Source of the DNA: UBA4416 sp964541155
GTDB taxonomy: Bacteria > Bacteroidota > Bacteroidia > B-17B0 > Aurantibacillaceae
NCBI GenBank assembly: GCA_964541155.1
Contig: CAZIPC010000001.1
Span: 558,001-622,000, forward strand
Length of the DNA stretch: 64,000 bases
Direction: 5' to 3'
This document shows positions 8,481 to 16,740 of the stretch, in pieces; the stretch's first letter is position 1, and every line of letters begins with the position of its first letter. The notes beneath the pieces are model-generated. The model ran no database searches. It saw only the letters and a program-made list of their open reading frames with translations, and had not been told where the DNA came from. A program made the position numbers and the translations under genes.

Positions 8481-9550
8481 GTTTTATTAATAATATGAAT
8501 TATATTTTTTTGATCTTGTAAGGATAATTGATGGTATAAAGGCAAACAAAAAATACGTTTTGTAATATCTTCTGATATAGGGCATGAATTATGTGTTACA
8601 TAATTTAGCGTATTAAGTGACGGATAAAAATAACGGCGTGTTTGTATATTCTGTTCTAATAAGGCATTCATCATTTTTAGCAATAACTCTTCACTCTCTA
8701 CAACCACCGGAAAATAAGAGTAATTATAATCTACCTTTTGTAAATCATAAATGGCAAATCTGGTTTTAGGGTTTTTTATTTCATTAAAATAAAATAACCA
8801 TTGTTCTTTTCTTTTCTTTAAAATACTATCAATATATTCTAAATTAACCAAACCCATTGCCGAACACGCTTCATTCATTTTAGCATTAATACCAATACCT
8901 CCAAATGTGTGAGGAGATGTATGACCAAAATTTCTGAGTAATTTAAGTTTATTATAAATTTCCTCTGTTTGGCAAAATATGCCACCTCCTTCTATTGAGT
9001 GAAACAATTTAGTAGCATGAAAACTAATGGATGAAATATCGCCATGATTTAAAACAGACTCTCCATTAGTTTTGGTTCCAAAAACATGTGCGCTATCATA
9101 AATTACTTTTAAGTGGTATTTTTTTGCAATAGCTTTTATGGCTTCAAAATCACAAGGATATCCAAATACATTGGTAGCCATAATAGCTGATGTTTTATCT
9201 GTAATAAGAGCTTCTATTTTTTGAGGATTGATATTAAAATCATTCTCATTAATATCTGCAAAAACAGGCGTGCATCCTTCCCATGCTATGGTAGATGTTG
9301 TGGCTACATAAGAAAAGGGTGTTGTTATAATTTCTCCTTTTAAATCTAACGCTTTAATAGCTAACTGAAGAGATATGGTACCATTTGTAACCAATAAAAA
9401 ATATTTACTACCAAAATAGTCTTGCAACCTTTTCTCTAGTTCTGTAACAAATGGCCCATGATTAGTAAACCAAACATTATCAAACATTTGATGTATTTTG
9501 GCATTGTATTTTTCTAAATCTGGAACAAAAGGCTTCGTAGCAGTAATCAT
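8474..9550 (-). CDS. DegT/DnrJ/EryC1-family sugar aminotransferase
   Basis: 358 residues of a pyridoxal-phosphate enzyme in the VioA/WecE group. Visible motifs are the substrate loop VTNGTISLQLAIKAL, the aspartate in IYDSAHVFG (D152) that contacts the cofactor ring nitrogen, and the Schiff-base lysine in SFHATKLFHSIEGGG (K181). Such enzymes aminate 4-keto-6-deoxy sugars on a TDP carrier using glutamate. The following overlapping gene is an acyltransferase, and a Fuc4NAc-transferase-like gene comes next, so a TDP-4-amino-4,6-dideoxyhexose is the likely product. The TDP-glucose synthase and dehydratase genes are not in the window. Confidence 0.9.
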   Translation of the reverse strand: MITATKPFVPDLEKYNAKIHQMFDNVWFTNHGPFVTELEKRLQDYFGSKYFLLVTNGTISLQLAIKALDLKGEIITTPFSYVATTSTIAWEGCTPVFADINENDFNINPQKIEALITDKTSAIMATNVFGYPCDFEAIKAIAKKYHLKVIYDSAHVFGTKTNGESVLNHGDISSISFHATKLFHSIEGGGIFCQTEEIYNKLKLLRNFGHTSPHTFGGIGINAKMNEACSAMGLVNLEYIDSILKKRKEQWLFYFNEIKNPKTRFAIYDLQKVDYNYSYFPVVVESEELLLKMMNALLEQNIQTRRYFYPSLNTLNYVTHNSCPISEDITKRIFCLPLYHQLSLQDQKNIIHIINKTC

Positions 9551-9559
9551 ATATATGAA

Positions 9560-10189
9560 CTATTTTGTAAACTTATTTTTTATCATGGTTAATACAATTG
9601 GTAATACTGATAAAGCAATAATACCAAGACAAACCAAATCAATATGTTTTCTAATAAACTCAACCTCTCCTAATAAATAACCAGCTGTTGTTAAACCTCC
9701 TATCCACAAAGCGCCACCAATAACATCAAACATTAAATATTTTTTATAATTCATTTCGCCAATACCAGCTGCAAAGGGTGCAAAGGTTCTAACAAATGGT
9801 ACAAAACGAGCCATGATAATTGCTTTAGTTCCATGCTTCTCAAAAAACAAATGGGTTTTATCTAAATATTCTTTTTTTACTATTGCTCTTCCTTTTATTT
9901 TTAAATCAAAAATTTTAATTCCAATTTTTCTTCCAATCCAATAATTACAATTATCTCCTAATACGGCAGCAATAAATAACAATATTAGTAAGTACGACAT
10001 GTTTAAATGCCCTGTTCTGGCAAATAATCCAGCTGTAAATAAAAGAGAATCACCTGGTAAAAAAGGCATAGCTACCAAACCAGTTTCTATAAATATTACT
10101 AAAAACAATACAATGTAAATAGCAGTTCCAAAATTGGCAAATAACCAATCAAAATCTAAATGTAAAATGTGTTTAAATAATTCAATCAT
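9560..10189 (-). CDS. DedA-family membrane protein
   Basis: 209 residues with four or five hydrophobic segments and the DedA signatures: FIETGLVAMPFLPGDSLLF near the N-terminus, NYWIGRKIG, and ARFVPFVRTFAPFAAGIGEM with the conserved arginines, then FDVIGGALWIGG. Members are inner-membrane proteins linked to undecaprenyl phosphate or phospholipid recycling across the membrane. It is the first gene of the run with the aminotransferase (nine-base gap), so lipid-carrier recycling would fit the glycan cluster, though DedA proteins are also common outside such clusters. Confidence 0.9.
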   Translation of the reverse strand: MIELFKHILHLDFDWLFANFGTAIYIVLFLVIFIETGLVAMPFLPGDSLLFTAGLFARTGHLNMSYLLILLFIAAVLGDNCNYWIGRKIGIKIFDLKIKGRAIVKKEYLDKTHLFFEKHGTKAIIMARFVPFVRTFAPFAAGIGEMNYKKYLMFDVIGGALWIGGLTTAGYLLGEVEFIRKHIDLVCLGIIALSVLPIVLTMIKNKFTK

Positions 10190-10224
10190 TAGTAAAAAAC
10201 TTAATGTGGTTATCTATTATAAAA

Positions 10225-10527
10225 TTAAACGCCTATCTCGTCGATATAAGCTAAAATACCTCCTGTTAAATTATATAAATTGGTAAATCCATGCTGAGAC
10301 TCAAGAGCTGTAATTACAGAGGCGCTTCGTTTTCCACTACGACAATGAACCACTACTTGTTTATCTTTAGATATTTTATCAACATTATCCATCACCTCTC
10401 CCATTGGAATTAATTGACCATTAATGTTTACTTCATCATATTCATATTCCTCTCTAACATCAATTAACTGAAAATCTGTTTTATGATCTATTAATTGTTT
10501 TAATTCTTGTACTGATATTTCTTTCAT
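10225..10527 (-). CDS. Single-domain rhodanese-like sulfurtransferase
   Basis: A 100-residue single rhodanese domain with the CH2-like LIDVREEYEYDEVNI motif and the active-site loop HCRSGKRSAS, in which C62 would carry the persulfide. The loop is six residues long (CRSGKR), typical of sulfur-accepting rhodaneses rather than Cdc25-type phosphatases. No signal peptide, so cytoplasmic. It is followed 35 bases later by the DedA gene and preceded by the phosphosulfolactate synthase gene on the same strand (78-base gap). A link to sulfite chemistry with that enzyme is possible but not shown. Confidence 0.9.
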   Translation of the reverse strand: MKEISVQELKQLIDHKTDFQLIDVREEYEYDEVNINGQLIPMGEVMDNVDKISKDKQVVVHCRSGKRSASVITALESQHGFTNLYNLTGGILAYIDEIGV

Positions 10528-10605
10528 GTGTATTGTTTATATGTTGCATTAATAAATTTTAATGTTAAATACATTTGCATTTAACTTTAGTGTAGGTATT
10601 AATTT

Positions 10606-11397
10606 TTAAAAAATAGCATCTTTTTTACCTTCTGGTAAATAATTAAAAAATGTATCCCCACGTAATCCAATGCGCAATGTTTCTAATGGAATAACATCAT
10701 CTACACTAATATTTCCAACATTTACATTAGCTCCAAATAAATTAATAAAATATACTTGTTGAGATTTTTGAGGAGTTTCCCATATAATATCTTCTACATT
10801 TATTTTACTTGTAATACGCGAAATTAACATAGAATGTGCGCTGCCATTTTTATGAAAAATACCAACAGTTCCGCTTTCTCTAGCCTCGGCAATTACTTTA
10901 AACGAACCCGCTTCTAACTCTGCTTTCATCATACTTATCCATTTTGTTGGATGAATAATGATGCCTTCTTCTTTAGAACCTACCTCTGATAGAACAGTGA
11001 AATTTTCGGATAATTTTCTAATGTACTTACATTTACTTTCATGATCCATATTGATACTACCGTCCGATACCTCTGCGGCATCTAAACCATACGACGCTAT
11101 AAATCTTTGATATTCATCAAATCGGTGTCTGGCAACAAAGGCTTCAAATAAAGTTCCACCTACGTAGGTTTTAATACCAGCACTTTGATAGAGTTTAATT
11201 TTTTCTTTAAGGTCTTTAGAAATAACCGATGTACCAAAACCCAGTTTCACAAAATCAACATACTCGGCATAATTTTCTACAAAATCTTCGGCATGATTTA
11301 ATGATATGCCTTTATCCATTACCATGGTTAATCCACTTTTTCGTGGTTTTTCGGTTCTTTGGGGTATGTGTGTTAAATTTACATTATATGTAGGCAT
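10606..11397 (-). CDS. Phosphosulfolactate synthase (ComA family)
   Basis: 263 residues matching ComA throughout: RKSGLTMVMDKG, EYVDFVKLGFGTS, KTYVGGTLFE, GLDAAEVSDGSI, VLSEVGSK and a late FGANVNVGNI. The family has a TIM-barrel fold and adds sulfite to phosphoenolpyruvate to give phosphosulfolactate. In methanogens this starts coenzyme M synthesis; Bacteroidota have no known coenzyme M, so the product may instead feed sulfolactate or cysteate, the precursor of sulfonolipids known from gliding Bacteroidota. That role is inference. The gene ends 78 bases before the rhodanese gene and begins 11 bases after the TPR gene, suggesting one transcript. Confidence 0.87.
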   Translation of the reverse strand: MPTYNVNLTHIPQRTEKPRKSGLTMVMDKGISLNHAEDFVENYAEYVDFVKLGFGTSVISKDLKEKIKLYQSAGIKTYVGGTLFEAFVARHRFDEYQRFIASYGLDAAEVSDGSINMDHESKCKYIRKLSENFTVLSEVGSKEEGIIIHPTKWISMMKAELEAGSFKVIAEARESGTVGIFHKNGSAHSMLISRITSKINVEDIIWETPQKSQQVYFINLFGANVNVGNISVDDVIPLETLRIGLRGDTFFNYLPEGKKDAIF

Positions 11398-11408
11398 ACT
11401 ATTAATTT

Positions 11409-12824
11409 TTATAAAGGTTTGTTTTTAAATGATTGTATAAGTTGCATAACCGCAACATCGGTTTCTAAAATGGGTAAATATTCTAGTAAGTCAGAGTGTT
11501 TGTCATAATTCATTTCAAGGGCATTTTCCAAAAAAATCATTCCTTCTTGTTTTCTACCAAGTTCCATTTGCAAACCACTCATGCGGTAATACAACTCTGG
11601 TGCATCCGGAAATTTTTGAATACCTTCTGATAATATTTTTTCGCAATCCTTAAAATATCCTCCATCGTAAAGCAATTTTGCATAATCTATATAAATATCA
11701 AATTCATTATAGCCTAGCTCTATTACTCTTAAATAAGCCGATGCTGCTTCTTCTATAAATCCTAATTTATGCTGCACTTCGCCAAACACATACCAATACT
11801 CGGGCATATTTGGATTAATTTCGATGGCTTTTTTTATATAATGTACGCTCTCGGTTATTCTATTTTGATAATCTAGCACAATACCAATACCCAACCATGC
11901 ATCGGCATTAGCGGCATCTAATTTTATGGCTCTGTTGTAATTAACTAAAGCATCCTCGTATTGTGTTAAGTTTTCGTAACACTCGCCAATGTAATAGTAG
12001 GTACTTGCATCTGGCTCTTCGTGCTTAAACGTTTCTTTGTATACTTCTATTGCTTCTAAATACCTTTCTAATTGAGCCAGTGAGTTGGCTTTATTAAAGT
12101 AGGCCGACGAAAAATTATCTTTAATAGCAATGGCATAGTCGTAGGCATCTATTGCTTTTTCAAATAAACTTAAGCGGTTGTAACTAATTCCTAAATTAAA
12201 CCATGCAAAATGGTTATATGGTTTTTCGTCGATGTAATTTTCGTAAAACGAAATGGCCTCTTCGCTTTTTCCTGTCATCTCATAACATAATGACAATTCG
12301 TTTAAAGCCACATCATTATCGGCATTTACTTTAATGGCTTTTTTTAAATAATACAGAGCATCATCTGCCAAATCATCATTTAAAAACTCAATCCCTATAG
12401 CCACATACACTTCGTCTTTAAACTCTGATAAGGGCAATGCTTTTTTATAATTTTGAATAGCTTGTTCACTTAAGCCTATTTGGCTGTATATATACCCACG
12501 AGTCATATACAATTCGCTATTACTACTCTCTACCAATTCCACATCATTTAATAGTGCTAATGCTTCGTGGGTTTTATGCTGGGATGATAAGTATTGGGCT
12601 AATTTAATTTTTAACGATGATGAGTAGGGATAGTGGTGCAATGCAAAATCAATGGCTTTTTTTGCCAACTCTAAATTAAACCATTGCATGTAATAGTCAA
12701 TAATTTCTTCTAATTCATCGGCATCAAAAAATTGATGTTGTCCCAACGAAACCATTTCTTCAAATCGTTTTAAACTTCTTTCAAAATCCTGACTACTCAA
12801 TCCTTCTCCTTCAAATTCACTCAT
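11409..12824 (-). CDS. Tetratricopeptide repeat protein, cytoplasmic
   Basis: 471 residues with no signal peptide, made almost wholly of TPR units (for example AWFNLGISYNRLSLFEKAIDAYDYAI, STYYYIGECYENLTQYEDALVNYNRAI, AWLGIGIVL and YWYVFGEVQHKLGFIEEAASAYL spaced by about 34 residues), at least ten in all. The acidic start MSEFEGEGLSSQDFERSL precedes the repeats. Such proteins act as scaffolds; no specific partner can be read. It precedes the phosphosulfolactate synthase gene by 11 bases, and diverges from glmM. Confidence 0.88.
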   Translation of the reverse strand: MSEFEGEGLSSQDFERSLKRFEEMVSLGQHQFFDADELEEIIDYYMQWFNLELAKKAIDFALHHYPYSSSLKIKLAQYLSSQHKTHEALALLNDVELVESSNSELYMTRGYIYSQIGLSEQAIQNYKKALPLSEFKDEVYVAIGIEFLNDDLADDALYYLKKAIKVNADNDVALNELSLCYEMTGKSEEAISFYENYIDEKPYNHFAWFNLGISYNRLSLFEKAIDAYDYAIAIKDNFSSAYFNKANSLAQLERYLEAIEVYKETFKHEEPDASTYYYIGECYENLTQYEDALVNYNRAIKLDAANADAWLGIGIVLDYQNRITESVHYIKKAIEINPNMPEYWYVFGEVQHKLGFIEEAASAYLRVIELGYNEFDIYIDYAKLLYDGGYFKDCEKILSEGIQKFPDAPELYYRMSGLQMELGRKQEGMIFLENALEMNYDKHSDLLEYLPILETDVAVMQLIQSFKNKPL

Positions 12825-12851
12825 ACAAAAACTGCTTTCTATTAATATTCA

Positions 12852-12859
12852 CAAATTTA
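12852..12859 (-). promoter_or_regulatory. Putative -7 promoter box for the TPR gene (TAAATTTG)
   Basis: On the minus strand TAAATTTG matches TAnnTTTG and lies 27 bases before the ATG at 12824. No TTTG is present at the proper distance upstream, so this is a partial promoter match. Confidence 0.4.
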
Positions 12860-12949
12860 AACTTAAAAACTACATTTTTGAGCTTAATTTTGAACAAAAA
12901 AATTAGTATTTTGTAGAAAACTAGATTATTTTAATGCAATTGCTAATGG

Positions 12950-12957
12950 TATATTTG
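12950..12957 (+). promoter_or_regulatory. Putative -7 promoter box for glmM (TATATTTG)
   Basis: TATATTTG is an exact TAnnTTTG match 26 bases before the GTG start of glmM. No -33 TTTG is present at 17-23 bases, so support is moderate. Confidence 0.45.
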
Positions 12958-12983
12958 CTCAATTTTTTAAAATATTTTATATC

Positions 12984-14378
12984 GTGACCTTAATTAAAAG
13001 CATTTCAGGAATTAGAGGAACCATTGGCGGAAAGCCTGGTGATGGCTTAAGCCCTTTAGATATTGTTAAATTTTCATCGGCTTATGGTAGCTGGATTATA
13101 GCTCAAAACAATACCAAAAAAGCCACTATTGTGATTGGCAGAGATGCTAGATTATCCGGACAGATGGTTAATAATATTGTGTGCGGTACCTTAGTGGGGC
13201 TAGGCATTAATGTAATTGATTTAGGGCTTAGTACCACACCCACCGTTGAAGTAGCCGTAACCGAGTTAAACGCTGATGGCGGTATTATTTTAACCGCTAG
13301 CCATAATCCTAAACAGTGGAATGCCTTAAAATTACTGAACCATAAAGGCGAGTTTATTAATGACGCCGAAGGAAAATACATTTTGGAGTTGGCCGATAGC
13401 GAAAATTTTAATTACAGTGAAGTTAATGACTTAGGAACTTATAGCCAACGCCACGACCTTTTACAAATTCATATTGATAAAGTATTACAATTACCCTATG
13501 TGGATGTAAACGCTATTGCCAAAGCTAATTTTACAGTAGCAGTAGATGCTGTAAACTCAAGCGGAGGCATTGTAATTCCGATGCTTTTAGAGGCATTAGG
13601 CGTAAAAACAATTCATCAGATACATTGCGAACCTACAGGGCATTTTGCGCATAACCCCGAGCCTTTACCCGAGCATTTAAAAGATTTATCGGATGCGGTA
13701 ATAAAAACAAAAAGCCATGTAGGAATTAGTGTTGACCCTGATGTTGACCGACTTGCCTTAGTTTGCGAAGACGGTGAGATGTTTGGCGAAGAATACACCT
13801 TAGTGGCTGTGGCCGATGCGGTGTTGCAACACCATAAAGGAGGAAACACGGTTTCTAACTTGTCATCTACCAGAGCACTGCGCGATGTAACCGAAAAAAT
13901 GGGGGGCTCCTACTCGGCTTCGGCTGTTGGAGAGGTAAATGTGGTTAATATGATGAAAGCTACCAATGCTATTATTGGCGGAGAAGGAAACGGAGGAGTT
14001 ATTTTACCCGAAATTCATTACGGAAGAGATGCCTTAGTGGGTGTGGCTATTTTTTTAACACACTTAGCTAAATATGGCAAAACAGCATCAATGTTAAAAA
14101 AATCATACCCTAATTATTACATCTCTAAAAATAAAATTGAATTAACACCCGAAATTGATGTGGATAAGGTTTTAGAAAGCGTAAAACACAAATACGCCAA
14201 ACAACCCGTAAACACAATAGATGGCGTTAAAATAGAATTTGATAAAGAATGGGTGCATTTAAGAAAATCCAACACCGAACCAATTATTAGAATTTATAGC
14301 GAAAGCGAAAGCATGAGCACCGCCGATGCATTGGCTAAAAAAATAATTGAAGACATTAAAGAAATTATTAAAGGGTAA
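12984..14378 (+). CDS. glmM: Phosphoglucosamine mutase
   Basis: 464 residues starting with GTG at 12984, which gives the standard N-terminus TLIKSISGIRGTIGG. The phosphoserine loop TASHNPKQWNALKLL (catalytic S106), the metal loop SVDPDVDRLALV, the sugar-binding GGEGNGG and the phosphate-binding RKSNTEPIIRIYSE near the C-terminus are all present. The enzyme converts glucosamine-6-phosphate to glucosamine-1-phosphate for UDP-GlcNAc, hence peptidoglycan and LPS. Phosphoglucomutase/phosphomannomutase relatives share these motifs, but the TASHNP-QWNALK form and length favour GlmM. The gene uses more GCC, ACC and GGC codons than genes to the left and right of this region. Confidence 0.88.
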   Translation: MTLIKSISGIRGTIGGKPGDGLSPLDIVKFSSAYGSWIIAQNNTKKATIVIGRDARLSGQMVNNIVCGTLVGLGINVIDLGLSTTPTVEVAVTELNADGGIILTASHNPKQWNALKLLNHKGEFINDAEGKYILELADSENFNYSEVNDLGTYSQRHDLLQIHIDKVLQLPYVDVNAIAKANFTVAVDAVNSSGGIVIPMLLEALGVKTIHQIHCEPTGHFAHNPEPLPEHLKDLSDAVIKTKSHVGISVDPDVDRLALVCEDGEMFGEEYTLVAVADAVLQHHKGGNTVSNLSSTRALRDVTEKMGGSYSASAVGEVNVVNMMKATNAIIGGEGNGGVILPEIHYGRDALVGVAIFLTHLAKYGKTASMLKKSYPNYYISKNKIELTPEIDVDKVLESVKHKYAKQPVNTIDGVKIEFDKEWVHLRKSNTEPIIRIYSESESMSTADALAKKIIEDIKEIIKG

Positions 14379-14474
14379 TTTTTAACCTAATATAATTTAC
14401 CAAGAAATATTTTACTGTATAAAACCTACTTATAAAATAAGTAATTAAGCTATCTTTTTGATTAAATTTTAAAA

Positions 14475-14506
14475 TTTGTACGTAACTATAAAATTTGTTA
14501 CTTTAG
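14475..14506 (+). promoter_or_regulatory. Putative -33/-7 promoter upstream of the 14518 gene
   Basis: TTTG at 14475-14478 and TACTTTAG at 14499-14506 (one mismatch to TAnnTTTG) are 20 bases apart, within the usual Bacteroidota spacing. Transcription would start just before the ATG at 14518. Confidence 0.5.
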
Positions 14507-14517
14507 TTTTACCATTT

Positions 14518-14844
14518 ATGAAAATTAGACCACTCTTGTTACTACTAGCATGTTTTACTTTTAAAGTATTTGCTCAGTCTTTCATCGAACCCAATAAAAT
14601 TAAATCATTTAGTATTACAGTTAATTATCCTAATTACACGATAAAAACAGAAGTTTTAAAAAATACTTTAAAAGTAAAACCAAAAATAAATTTAACCTAT
14701 TATTGGTATAGTAATCAAAAAATTATTGAAACCACAGGAGGCTTTGATGGCAAACTATTACATGGTTATTACAAAACTTTTTTATTAAATGATCAGTTGT
14801 TAGAATTCATAAAGTTAAAGCCTGATAATTTTTTTCAGAAATAA
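14518..14844 (+). CDS. Short exported protein of unknown function, possibly truncated
   Basis: 108 residues from the ATG at 14518, chosen because it begins a clean signal peptide (MKIRPLLLLLACFTFKVFAQ); an in-frame upstream start at 14476 overlaps the likely promoter. The mature part is short, with YYWYSNQKIIETTGGFDGKL and LHGYYKTFLLNDQLLEFIKL. This resembles one or two units of the MORN/YwqK-type repeat (W-Y-x-x-x-x-I-x-x-x-G-G-x-x-G-K-L-L-H-G), which usually continues for several more units; here the frame stops after LKPDNFFQK. A C-terminally shortened copy of such a protein is plausible. No function is known. Confidence 0.55.
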   Translation: MKIRPLLLLLACFTFKVFAQSFIEPNKIKSFSITVNYPNYTIKTEVLKNTLKVKPKINLTYYWYSNQKIIETTGGFDGKLLHGYYKTFLLNDQLLEFIKLKPDNFFQK

Positions 14845-15187
14845 GGATATTACCTGATACATAAAAATATTTTTAAGTTTTAAACTTGATTACAAATAAA
14901 TATAATAAGGCTATATATTGATTATATTTACTTATAATCAAGCTTTAACTTGTAAATGTTAGTTATTTATAACTCTGTAATCGAGCCTGTGTATTATAAG
15001 CTATTGCTATCTTTTAAAATATAGCTTCTAAATAAAAAAAACGTAGCCATTAACTATGGTTTTTATTTTTATACCAGTAAAAAAACTGGCTTTCACTACA
15101 CATTTATATTAGTTGATTTTACGCTACGCTAAACTCCAAATAGCAAGTTTACTTACCTTTTGAATTTATGGAGTAATTTCGTAATGC

Positions 15188-15203
15188 GTTGCTTTAAAGC
15201 AAC
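15188..15203. repeat. Perfect 16-base palindrome
   Basis: GTTGCTTTAAAGCAAC is self-complementary over its whole length. It sits inside the non-coding stretch before the cysteine desulfurase gene. It could be a stem of a structured RNA or a protein binding site; no partner is apparent. Confidence 0.5.
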
Positions 15204-15319
15204 AATTAAGGCGTTTTTTCGTGGTTAACGGCTGTGTAGTTGGCAACAATAACGTTGGAATAATGAGTAGTGTGGTAAGTGTAGTAGTAAAACAATTATA
15301 ACCCCCCACCCCATAACCT

Positions 15320-15355
15320 AAAAAGCCCTTTGTGAAATTTCACAAAGGGCTTTTT
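15320..15355. terminator. Strong bidirectional hairpin terminator
   Basis: AAAAAGCCCTTTGTGAAA is followed at once by its exact reverse complement, giving an 18-base-pair self-complementary structure with an A-tract on the left and T-tract on the right. It can end transcription in either direction. No gene directly precedes it on the plus strand, which implies a transcript within 14845-15320. Confidence 0.8.
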
Positions 15356-15550
15356 ATTGATGTGCCACATACGTAAAGGGAGTTAAAAACCAAAGCAGTA
15401 TTTAAAGCTAAAATCTATCATTTTTTTAAAACAAATTAATATATTTAAAGTCTAATTTAAATACTGGTTTGCTTACGCTACAAACCTTTATTTTTCAATT
15501 AAAAATAAGTTATAAAACAAGCATAAAACACACCTTTACAGTAACTCACC

Positions 15551-16675
15551 ATGAAAGTATATTTAGATAACGCCGCAACCACTAAATTAGATGAAAAAGT
15601 TTTAGAAGCCATGTTACCCTACATGACAGAGGAGTATGGCAACCCCTCTTCTATTCATGCATTTGGCCGAAAAACACGCTCGGCTATTGAGGGGGCTCGC
15701 AAAACAGTGGCTAAATTACTTAATGTTACTCCTGCCGAACTATTTTTTACATCGGGTGGTACAGAGGCCGATAACATGGCCATTAACCAAACCATCCACA
15801 CCTTAGGTATAAAACATGCCATCACTAGCAAAATTGAGCATCATGCCGTTGAGCATACCTTGCAAGTTTTAGAAAAAGAAGGTAAAATAAAATTAAGCTG
15901 GGTAAATGTAGATGCAAAAGGAAATGTTGATTTAAACCACCTAGAAGAATTATTAAAAACCAACGATCGCTCGTTTGTATCGTTAATGCACGCCAATAAC
16001 GAAATTGGCACCTTATTACCACTTAAAGAAGTGGGCGAAATATGTGCAAAATACAATGCTATTTTTCATAGCGATACCGTACAAACCATGGGGCACTTTC
16101 CTATGGATTTACAAAGCATTAATGTGCATTTTGTAACCTGTGCCGCTCATAAATTTCATGGGCCAAAAGGTGTAGGTTTTTTATATGTTAACCACTCCAT
16201 AAAAATTCAACCCATGATACATGGTGGTGCCCAAGAGCGAAACATGCGCGGTGGTACCGAAAACACACAAGGTATTATTGGTTTAGCTAAAGCTTTAGAA
16301 ATGTGCTACGCCGATATGAATGAACACATTGCTCATATTAAAGGGTTAAAAAACTACATGAAAGAGCAATTAGAAAAAGAAATAAAAGGCATTGAATTTA
16401 ATGGCGAAACAGGCGATAATAGTTTATACACGGTTTTAAACTGCCGTTTCCCAGCACATCCAGATGCCGAAATGTTATTATTTAATTTAGATATTGCAGG
16501 CATTGCTGCAAGTGGCGGAAGCGCCTGTAGTAGCGGAAGCAACCAAGGTTCTCATGTATTAAGAGGCATTGGCGCCGATATGTCTCGCGCATCGGTTCGT
16601 TTTTCGTTTTGCAAATACACAACCAAAGCCGAAATTGATTACACCGTTCAAAAATTAAAAGAGATGTTGAAGTAA
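15551..16675 (+). CDS. Cysteine desulfurase (IscS/NifS family)
   Basis: 374 residues of a class V aminotransferase-fold enzyme that removes sulfur from cysteine for Fe-S clusters and thio-modified tRNA. Start VYLDNAATTKLDEKVLEAM is typical; the pyridoxal-phosphate lysine is K201 in CAAHKFHGPKG, and the persulfide cysteine is C326 in SGGSACSSGSNQGSHVL. Other signatures are TSGGTEADNMAI and RGGTENTQGIIG. The short loop after the active cysteine resembles group I enzymes. No iscU or other cluster gene is adjacent; the next gene encodes a zinc-ribbon PhnA protein 65 bases on. Confidence 0.93.
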   Translation: MKVYLDNAATTKLDEKVLEAMLPYMTEEYGNPSSIHAFGRKTRSAIEGARKTVAKLLNVTPAELFFTSGGTEADNMAINQTIHTLGIKHAITSKIEHHAVEHTLQVLEKEGKIKLSWVNVDAKGNVDLNHLEELLKTNDRSFVSLMHANNEIGTLLPLKEVGEICAKYNAIFHSDTVQTMGHFPMDLQSINVHFVTCAAHKFHGPKGVGFLYVNHSIKIQPMIHGGAQERNMRGGTENTQGIIGLAKALEMCYADMNEHIAHIKGLKNYMKEQLEKEIKGIEFNGETGDNSLYTVLNCRFPAHPDAEMLLFNLDIAGIAASGGSACSSGSNQGSHVLRGIGADMSRASVRFSFCKYTTKAEIDYTVQKLKEMLK

Positions 16676-16740
16676 CCTACTATCTTAATTATTATAACAC
16701 GTATTCATTCACCAGTACTTCAATCTACTTAAAAAAAAAT

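Larger units (their letters stand above)
14845..15550 (+). other. 0.7-kb non-coding stretch rich in inverted repeats
   Basis: No convincing ORF is present on either strand. Visible elements are an inverted repeat TTGATTATA ... TATAATCAA (14918-14941), a CCAGT/ACTGG hairpin (15074-15089), a 16-base palindrome (15188-15203), a G-rich stretch with TTAACGGCTGTGTAGTTGG (about 15225-15245), a C-run CCCCCCACCCC (about 15303-15313) and a strong terminator hairpin (15320-15355). The 15180-15355 part looks richer in G+C than its surroundings. It may hold an ncRNA or the remains of a dispersed repeat. Confidence 0.6.

Noticed and set aside
13103..13849. Minus-strand reading frames inside glmM
   Set aside because: They are antisense shadows of a clear gene with no domain or start support.
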